Translations under genes and position numbers: made by a program
Shown: piece after piece, positions 56,425-64,000 of the stretch
How positions within the stretch are numbered: position 1 is the first letter of the stretch
How the letters are laid out: each line of letters opens with the position of its first letter
Assembly: GCA_022495005.1 (NCBI GenBank)
Contig: JAGYXB010001018.1
Span: 608,539-672,538 of the forward strand
DNA: 64,000 bases
From: Rhyacophila brunnea
Lineage: Eukaryota > Arthropoda > Insecta > Trichoptera > Rhyacophilidae
Direction of reading: 5' to 3'
Notes under the pieces: model-generated
What the model was told of the DNA's origin: nothing
What the model saw: only the letters and a program-made list of their open reading frames with translations
The model's database searches: none

Positions 56425-57400
56425 TAATAGTGTTATGTACAAAAATAAAAAATCTTAATATATATACATATATATATTACACAAAAATATAAAAAATAAT
56501 AATGATTAATATTATATAAACTAGAAAATAAGTAGATAATACAACCATAGATAGATATATATACACAATATATATATTCATAGGTTATATATATATTCAT
56601 TAGATATAGTCATTTAACTGTCATTTACTCTTGTTTGTAAGAAATAAAAAGGCTTTTTATTTATTTATTTATATATAATATTTCATTAGGGTTTTCTCAA
56701 ATAATTTATGTCATGTATGATTATTTTCATTTTATTTTCATTATTTTCTCAAAAATAGATTGAATTATCATATAAATAATTTATTCAAAAAGAAATCAAA
56801 CCAATTTTAATTTCAACTCTGTAACTATAAAGAAATCTTAAATAGATTAAAGGTTAAGTATCACTGATATGGCTTGTAAGAGTTACCATGCTTTTCTTCT
56901 GAAAGTGTCTGTAGCAGATATGACTAATGGTACTCAAGTAGTGCTTCCTTAACGCCTTAAATTTACAGCCTGTTTATCTACAGTAGCAACTAAAAATTTG
57001 ACGTCGTAACCGTTTTGATTTATAGAGAGAGAGCTTTTCTGCCACTTGTATTATTTTGGCGACATAAAGCATACGAATTTCTGTGACATCCGCGACAAAT
57101 CAAAAGTGTTCAGAGCTAAACACTTTGTCAGGAAAGTTTTCCTTCTGTCTAAGGTGGGTTTTATGTTATCCAGATATTTTGGCAAAGAATTACGGTCAAT
57201 GTATCATGATAAAATATATTGTGACAATTTACAGTAAAATATCTACAGTGCTGAAATACCATTCACATTTTTTTTATTTATTCTACTCTAAAGTTTATGG
57301 TTTGTTTATATTTATGTTGTAGAAATCTTGACTCAACACAAAATAAACATCCTTATTATTGAAAACTTACGATATAATTATTTAAATTACATAATATGGT
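56425..57400. other. AT-rich intergenic DNA
   Basis: Contains AAGAAATAAAAAGGCTTTTTATTTATTTATTT (56640-56675), which resembles a LINE 3' tail. A weakly protein-like frame at 57046-57237 (FCDIRDKSKVFRAKHFVRKV) has no identity I can support. Confidence 0.3.
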
Positions 57401-57881
57401 TGGGCCAATTGTGGTAGACGTTATCCTTGTTCTCCACCCACTCAAATCTCTTTATTTACTATTGTCACAAGACCAAGTGACCGATAGTTACGGGTCATAA
57501 ATCGATCGTAATTGCGAAGAACACTCAGTTAGCTTGAGTGATATCCAGAAATCGAACGTGTTGCAAGCTTGTTAATAGCTTTACCGTCGTTAACTACCAA
57601 GTGACTCAAAATATATCTGTTCGACCTTTATTGCACTAAGTCTGTTACGGTTTAAGTAAACGTCACGTCCATTATTCACACAATCAATCATCATCATTCA
57701 TCAACCTCATAATATTATCATCTACCAAAGTATATCGTCCGTTTATCAGTGCGTGAGTGCGTGAACACTGAACCGAACCGGTTTGACATCCTGTGTAACC
57801 CACCCCCCCCCCTCCCGCCCTAGATCCGTAATCCACCATCACCTTTAAAATATTACAATCCACTGCTAACAGCGCCACGAA
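57401..57881. repeat. Family R repeat, copy 3
   Basis: Starts GGTTGGGCCAATTGTGG; contains CGGGTCATAAATCGATCGTAATTGC, AAGTCTGTTACGGTTTAAGTAAACGTCACG, ATCGTCCGTTTATCAGTGCGTGAGTGCG and CATCCTGTGTAACCCACCCCCCCCCCTCCC, ending near AATCCACTGCTAACAGCGCC. Same order as 16128-16565. Confidence 0.6.
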
Positions 57882-57884
57882 ATA

Positions 57885-59440
57885 TTATATATTTTAAAGT
57901 CTAGATAATATATTTGTTTGATTTCCTTTTCATACTTTGACATCCAAATGACATCTACATTTTATGAAAAATACGAAGGTTTTTGGTTCAAATTATTTTT
58001 CTACCAATGCCAATTTTAATTTTACAATTTCACGACAGATAAAGTTTTCATATTTGAGATTCGATTTTAATTTCTTTGATTTGACTGTCTGTTTGAATAA
58101 TTTTCATTTCAACTTGTATGCCTATATTACCAATGAGGTTTGATTGTTTCACTGCGCTCTTATACATGTTCTTACAATCGTACATTGACTAACTCAGTTT
58201 GGGCAAACCCAATATACAATCTTATTGGATGAAAACCACTCCATAGTAATCAGGTCATGACAAACTGGCTACATACCGTTTAATACCAATTCGCCGACCA
58301 ACGGATGACTCCTAAAGAGAATGTATCTGCATCAAATTTAATATTAGTGAATTTAGTAAAAGTATGTCTATATAAAATTGTAAAATAAAGAATTTCTATA
58401 TTATTGTTTTGCTAACTAAAATAAATGTTTATTTCAACTAGTATGAAATAATAATAAACACAAAATAATAATTTGTCTGTCTAACGTCTTAATCTCATAT
58501 TGTTATAGATAAATTATTACAATTTAAAAATTTGACATGCCCTTTAAAATTAGACATACTGCTAATTTCTTTTTTCTTTATTCATATTTATACTACAACA
58601 CATAATCCGTTGCTAACTCTAAATACATAAATTATTGTTTTACCAAATTTTCGTAGCAACCCCACGAATTGCACTGGTAACACTTAATTGATATATTTTA
58701 TTCTATTAAGAATTTACTGACTAAGCACCATACATATTCTTCTTTTTTTACCAATAATTCATATATTTACCTTACCATAGTTTGTAAACTACTGAGTTAG
58801 TATAAACAATAATTTGGCAAAAATAAAATTAAGATTTCGTTAAGCTATTTACACTTCGGCTGTTTATCAAATTCTCAAGACAAAGTTATTTTTCTGTAAC
58901 TTACATCAAATATCTTGAAGAAAATTTTATTCAATAAAGCTTTTTTACGTGTGTTTATAATATTATCAAGTGAAAATTTTTCGAATACTATCATATTATG
59001 ATTATACATTACGCAAAGCTCTAGTTTAGTTTTATACTTTGGCATTAATGTCAGTTTTCAACTGTTGTATATAATTTATATTTAACTACAATACTCAGTA
59101 ACGTAACTGATGTATTATTGTAACTTTAGTTATGTCTAAGTAACGGTTCATTTCTATTACAAAGTAATAATAACTGTCAGATTTATGACTGCCAAAGGAG
59201 TGAGAACATTTTTTATGTGCATAGTTTATTGAAACTAATTTATTACATATCCTGTTTCTTGGCTTTATGTTTTTTCTTCTTATTTTATAACAAATCGGAA
59301 ACGTCAGAAATGATTTTGTAATAATTTACCTATGTATAAAACTTATATAAAAGTATACTAAATACCAGAAAATTTGAGAGCTTTTATATATTGTAGTTCC
59401 TGTAAGAAAAATGCCATAATAGTTTACGCAATGTAATACT
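57885..59440. other. AT-rich DNA downstream of the candidate gene
   Basis: Nothing recognised over about 1.5 kb. Confidence 0.4.
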
Positions 59441-59446
59441 TTTAAT
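59441..59446 (-). terminator. Possible poly(A) signal (ATTAAA)
   Basis: Plus-strand TTTAAT reads ATTAAA on the minus strand, about 110 bases after the stop codon of the three-exon candidate gene. Common variant signal; weak on its own. Confidence 0.3.
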
Positions 59447-59556
59447 GAAGAAATAAATTCAATGACCACTTCTCCATATCTTATCAATTATATTATAAAT
59501 AAAACATTTCTCCTTTGTCATGTCAAACGTCTTCCCACATTCCACTATCATTTCCT

Positions 59557-61676
59557 TCACGCGTTATATTCCGTACAAATGCCCCTCATTCCAAAATGTC
59601 TTTCTTTGTCTCCAACCGATTCCAATAAATGAACACGTGTGCGCGAAGGATCAGAATAATAATTTCTTCCTTTAATACCTCCACAATCGTTATAATCGTG
59701 ATATTCCCTAGTTGGACATGCTCTAATGACAATCTTCCACGTTTTACCCTCTTTGAAACCTATCATTGTCACCTGTAGAACGGTTATAGGTGATTACCTC
59801 AGACTATATTATGTACCTAACTACTGCACAGACAATAATTGCCCTCAATCCTAGAGGATTTATTATTTATTTTTTATATAACGATAATATGTTGTTATTA
59901 AATAATATTCGATGATATATTTTTCTGATAATAAAGAATCCATGAAAATATTATGAAACATATAGTACAGATTCAGTGTAAAATGACTTATAGATAATTT
60001 GGTACTGTTCGGTTAAAGCGGATACAGCGGAAAACGCATTTTGAAAATAGCCGATAAACTGGATTATTTGTTACGTAAACCTAACCAAACCTAACCTAAC
60101 CTAACCTAACCCAACCTAACCTAACCTAAATTAACCCAAACTAACAAATAATCCAGTTTATCGGCTATTTTCAAAATGCGTTTTCCGCTGTATCCGCTTT
60201 AACCGAACAGTACCGATAATTTAATTATTTACTTTAGTAATGTGTTTTGAGTTTTTACTTTTTTATTTCTCTTGATTAATTTAAAATAGATTTTTTTCAT
60301 CGTGTTTATAAATCTCGAATAATTTGACAATTATCCTGCATTGTCTAATTTAATACATACAAGAAAAAATATTCGTTATAATCTTAACACCCCTGGACAT
60401 GGATGTACTGAAATATGACTATATTCAAAAACATCAGAGCGAAAAGTTTAAAAGAATACAATTTTATATAATACAAATAATTAATGCAATCATCAAATGT
60501 TTAAAATAAATATAAAGGATAATAAGGCTTCAAAATTATGTAAATAGATTATCTACAACGTTTAATTAGTTTATGCTCTGAAAATACCATAAAAGCTCCA
60601 TTTTGACCTACGCTGAGCATGTGGGCCCTTAACTTCCATAACGCCATACTATTGAAAATAATTAAGAGAACATAACGCTAAACGACACAATATGGTTTCA
60701 AATTTAAGTAAAGGTCTCGATTACTAAGGAGCGTCTCATTTTGATAAATGCACCCCTTGCTACTTCAATTCTTGTTTTTATTTCCTGAAGCTGATCTCAT
60801 TTCTTATTCATTAATATTCCTAAATATTTTTAGTGAGATACACGTTCATTCAAAAATATTATTACTAGCATTATTATAGGAGGCGTCCGGTGTTAAGCAA
60901 AATTATTAATGTATGAAATACATGAATTTTAAGAATAAAAATTATTTCAAATAAACAACTAAGAATGGACTGCCATTAATTTATAAAATACTATAATATA
61001 ACTATAGTAATACTCCACTGGAAGTAATTCTCCTTTGTATTTCGAGATACATATGGCTTCTTGGTTATTCGCTTTGATTGTACTCCCAACCTTTACTGCA
61101 AAGCTTTCATAACTCAAAACTTTAAGCTCAGTGCAGCTGCAACAGATAATATTGGCTTTCAACATAGCTAAAAGCTAGCTTAATTACTGCATAACTGCTT
61201 ACAACACTAGAAATCAATTACGACTAATGGTCGACTAACTCGAACATGGAACAATATATGATTACAGTTTAACTTTAACGGATTGGAATTATACGTATTA
61301 TTATATTACTGTATTAAAAGTACAAATCAATTGCAACCAATATTTCAAATTTTTAAACTGTGATAATTTTCATTGGATGTTCTATAATAATAAAAAATAA
61401 ATAACATGTACATATTATTATGGTGAACACGCGTGACAAAAGGAATCTTCAAAAGTATTTTAAGTAATATTAGTTACATTGAAAATACATAAATTTAAAA
61501 TACTTACAAAATTTGTAAACATCTCTGAACTAGTTGAATAAATCTTTGAAAAAAATTGACGCCGAGCGTGACCCGCATCCAATGGACATGCGCCAATTTT
61601 TCTAATTGAGTAACCTGCGCATCCACAGAAAAGATAATACATATAATACCGATAGGCTATATTCAATACGCCGCAT
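59557..61676 (-). CDS. Candidate three-exon gene for a small secreted protein
   Basis: Exon 1 (61676-61615) encodes MRRIEYSLSVLYVLSFLWMR, a basic start plus hydrophobic core fitting a signal peptide, and ends CAG|GTTACT. Exon 2 (61136-61019) follows an ATTATCTGTTGCAG acceptor. The split codon AG|C joins exactly into its long open frame, which runs CTELKVLSYESFAVKVGSTI to GELLP before a GTGGAG donor. Exon 3 (59772-59557) follows an ACCGTTCTACAG acceptor in matching phase 0 and reads VTMIGFKEGKTWKIVIRACP to a TGA. Total about 131 residues with five cysteines, all after the signal. Introns would be 478 and 1246 bases. The mature protein is unlike LINE or transposase proteins in the window; I do not recognise its family. 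An Ly6-like or effector-like role is only a guess. No TATA box is evident. Confidence 0.5.
60001..60214. mobile_element. Family T palindrome with telomere-like loop, copy 3 (young)
   Basis: Arms of about 73 bases (GGTACTGTTCGGTTAAAGCGGATACAGCGG...CTGGATTATTTGTTA) are perfect inverted copies. The loop (60076-60140) is (CCTAA)n with occasional CCAAA/CCCAA variants. GATAATTT is duplicated exactly (59993-60000 and 60215-60222). Perfect arms mean it is recent. It lies in intron 2 of the candidate gene. Confidence 0.9.
60380..60632 (-). mobile_element. Family F fold-back element, copy C (arm end only)
   Basis: Reverse match to 52613-52870: CTTAACACC...CTGAAATATGACTATATTC, TATAAAGGATAATAAGGCTTCAAAATTATGTAAATAGATTATCTACAACGTTT, ending GCTCCATTTTGACCTACGCTGAGCATGTGGGCCC and then TTAA. 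Inner arm and centre are missing. Confidence 0.7.
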
Positions 61677-61777
61677 GTTGATGCCGGGTTTTCTAATGTG
61701 TGAGTGTCCTGTGCGCATCTATTATGTACACATGAATGCTTTCGGCCGCTATCTAGGGTAGAAAAGAATCCAAGTAT

Positions 61778-61833
61778 TAGCACTTATTATAACAATTACA
61801 AGAAATTAGTTGTAATTGTTACAATAAGTGCTA
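61778..61833. repeat. Hairpin upstream of the candidate gene
   Basis: Arms TAGCACTTATTATAACAATTACAA and TTGTAATTGTTACAATAAGTGCTA differ at one of 24 positions, with an 8-base loop. A third, related arm (61910-61975, CTTATTGTAATTATTACAATGAGTG...ACTTTCCTACCC) mirrors 61750-61800, so this may be a small inverted-repeat element. It starts about 100 bases upstream of exon 1. Confidence 0.55.
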
Positions 61834-62164
61834 TGTTTTAACAGCACCTCTCTTGGTTGTGATAAATTTTTAGAATGAGATAGACAGTTTTGACAGTTCA
61901 GGCGGCTAGCTTATTGTAATTATTACAATGAGTGTTAAAAGTTCGATACTTTCCTACCCTTGTTAGTTGTCGTAAAGGACGAAAGCAGTCTTGTGTTTAG
62001 AATAGACGCGCTGGTCTACTTAATTATAATAAAATTAGTTAGTATTCACACATCTGAAGCGCTTTAGAAAATTGCAATAATACAAAAGCTAATTATTGCC
62101 AAAATAACGCATTATGCAAAGCACTTTTGGTGTATGAATACCAGCTAATTTCGTTGTAGTAAGG

Positions 62165-62790
62165 TAGAATTAACGTGCCTCAATTGTCAATAAAACACAA
62201 CGCAATGGATGCCAGTCCTGCCAGGCGTCGTGTGAAAATCAGCAACTCACATACAAACGCCAGTCAAACTGCATGCATTGACTGATGCACTCGGACATTA
62301 CATTATATTGAGAGTGGAGAGCGTGAGCTACAGAAAAACAGTATCTGAGCTGGTCTACAAGACCGCATATTATGCGGCATGGCAGGTGAGATGGGTGGCC
62401 TCTTCTAAGGGCTGCCAGACTTTTTTATACTTTTTAGATGTCTTGGTGAGACACAATATGACGAGAAGACTGGTGCCGACCCACTGGACTAGTCAATTCA
62501 TGACTGGCCATGAAAACTTTGCGGCCAAACTGCAGGAGTTTGGTTGGACAAGACATGGGTCGGGTTGCTCATGTGGACACGACCAGCAGGACGCAGAGCA
62601 CGTCCTGAGGGACTGTCTACTTAAAGGTCACGAACGAGCGGAGTTGTTTGCTTGGGTCCGACCCCATTCGGGCCCAATAAGACACGCGGACATGGTGGCA
62701 ACCGAGGCCTATTTTGCGGCCTTTACTAAATTTGCCAGAGCGTACGGGGGGCGGGACACTCTCGACTCCCCTTGCGACTCTTCAAATTAA
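62165..62790 (+). pseudogene. R1-like LINE C-terminus
   Basis: The frame 62278-62790 reads RKTVSELVYKTAYYAAWQVR, FMTGHENFAAKLQEFG and CSCGHDQQDAEHVLRDC. The W..RW....KG....F.D.........TSQ..TGH..F...L..FG....C.CG...DAEHVL..C order is that of the segment after the polymerase in R1-type LINEs. The frame is open for 170 codons and higher in GC than its surroundings, so it is relatively young, but the polymerase is absent (5' truncation). A short GC-richer 3' tail follows (62820-62920). Confidence 0.75.
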
Positions 62791-63180
62791 AGTCACTCTG
62801 ATAATTGCCATATAAATTAACATCATGCATTCGCACTTCGGTGCAAGGTTGCATCATCAGTCCCGTGCGGCTCTGCTCGGGACAAAATGAGGGCTTAAAT
62901 TCTTTGATCTGGCACACTATGACGTGGCTGCAAATACATAACAGGTGCGGAGGTGGGAGTTTTACACACCATTACCTTATATTAATATATCGTCGCTATA
63001 GGATTTATTTCCCGAATATCCATTTTTGTCGAAATCGACATTTTAATGCAGTTCAATTTCTTTTAACGAACTCTACCGAAATCATTTATAAAAACAATAT
63101 ATTTTTATCTAGGAACAGAGATATTTTTTTAAAAAACCCGAATACGCCATGTTAAGTTACAATTACTCCGTGGTGTTCTC
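62791..63180. other. Tail of the LINE and intergenic DNA
   Basis: TTTATTTCCCGAATATCC near 63005 recurs as TTTATTTCCCGAATATGA near 63240, a short direct repeat. Confidence 0.3.
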
Positions 63181-63187
63181 CTGAATT

Positions 63188-63496
63188 TTGTACCTGAATA
63201 TCCAAGTTAATTTCGGTCGAAAGAGATCTCTGGCTGAGATTTTATTTCCCGAATATGATTTTAGCCAATCAAACCGCGCTGGCGCCGTGCATCTCGCTCC
63301 TACATTCACGTTGTTCACATTCACGCCCACTTTCATATTTTTCGGCCTTCCGGAGTCCTCTTTCAAATTTCGTCTTATTGATATTGTTTTTAAAGTGACT
63401 ATTGTTTTAATAGTGAATTCATCAAATTTGAAGGAATCATTCATAGCTGATACATCACCAGTTCGCCCTGAACTTACAGTAGAGTTATGGAAGTGA
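63188..63496 (+). other. Possible 5' exon of an unseen gene
   Basis: A GC-richer stretch that stays open for 102 codons and on the opposite strand for 93. A good splice donor, GAA|GTGAGT, occurs at 63493-63498 just before the stop. It could be an untranslated or first coding exon whose gene continues beyond the window. No protein family recognised. Confidence 0.2.
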
Positions 63497-63499
63497 GTA

Positions 63500-64000
63500 T
63501 TTTAACCTAAATAACTGCATTTTGTTTTGATAAATGACACAAAATCCCAACGGTTATATGAATTCTACAGTGTGACCCAGCAACTACTATGACATTAAAA
63601 AAGAATTAGGTATTATTTCAAATTATTATTAATCAAACATTGTTTGTCTTTATTTTACTTTTTATCTAGGTATTTCTATGAAAATAAAGGCGAAACTATT
63701 ATTTATTTTTGATTGCGCTGATAGTTAATTTAATTTAATATGTATGTTAGTAACTATTTATTTGCTGAATATTATATACTTAGGATATTGGTACCTACCT
63801 AATATTAGCAGCCAATGGTAATTAATTTATACATGCTATTATTAAATGTTGTTATTCCTTACAATAGTAATTATATAATATTTATTTAGTGGTTTGTAAT
63901 AAGCTTAATTGTTAATTATAGAAATATATAGATATAATAATATACAGATATAATATATACTTGCATAGATTTTTTTTTTAGAAAAAGTATTAATATAAAA
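63500..64000. other. AT-rich DNA to window end
   Basis: Nothing recognised. Confidence 0.4.

Noticed and set aside
56440..56600. Regulatory AT-rich element
   Set aside because: Simple TATA-type microsatellite drift explains it; nothing specific to support a function.
57684..57878. Glycine-rich 64-residue protein
   Set aside because: The glycines come from a C-rich tract on the plus strand inside family R.
1..64000. CRISPR array, prophage or bacterial operon
   Set aside because: No spaced identical repeats, no ribosome-binding-site-led gene runs, and transposon types are those of animals.

Overview
The window looks like AT-rich insect nuclear DNA, most likely from a sap-feeding hemipteran such as an aphid. 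That guess rests on strong AT bias, CCTAA/TTAGG repeats of the insect telomere type, frequent GTAGGTACCTACCTA-like motifs, and a dense mix of arthropod-type transposon families. No bacterial operons, CRISPR arrays or rRNA genes are visible. Almost every recognisable feature is a mobile element, usually broken. All family names used here (V, T, Z, F, X and so on) are my own labels for sequences that recur in the window.

Layout. 0-10 kb: RTE-type LINE remains (690-1850, and 6980-7567 reversed), a LINE RNase H remnant (1912-2470), palindromic and TIR elements (T, V, Z, O, P), a tRNA-derived SINE (4651-4913) with a hAT-like element inserted beside it, and a decayed tandem array (8318-9150). 10-24 kb: repeat families X, Z, G and R, then a nested block at 19668-22150 where a fold-back element is interrupted by a 1.3-kb mariner and by a Z element. 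24-48 kb: sparse AT-rich DNA with SINEs, LINE debris, hAT elements (best: 42906-43627 with a perfect 8-bp target duplication), and a near-perfect hairpin at 34082-34162. 48-58 kb: a reversed LINE with a mutated YADD box, a Helitron-like element carrying eight ~125-bp repeats, a second fold-back copy and an inverted-repeat element U. 58-64 kb: the best host-gene candidate, plus an R1-like LINE 3' end.

The strongest host-gene signal is on the minus strand from 61676 to 59557. Three exons with matching splice phases would encode a signal peptide followed by a small secreted cysteine-containing protein of about 131 residues. I do not recognise its family. Its second intron holds a young telomere-loop palindrome (60001-60214) and a fold-back fragment.

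The most unusual mobile-element signal is family T: short palindromic elements with 8-bp target duplications whose loop is made of CCTAA/TTAGG telomere-like repeats. The nesting at 19.7-22.2 kb can be read directly, because the opposite arm of the palindrome and a second copy at 53 kb preserve the empty target sites. Coordinates of decayed repeats are approximate, and similarity statements come from reading by eye.
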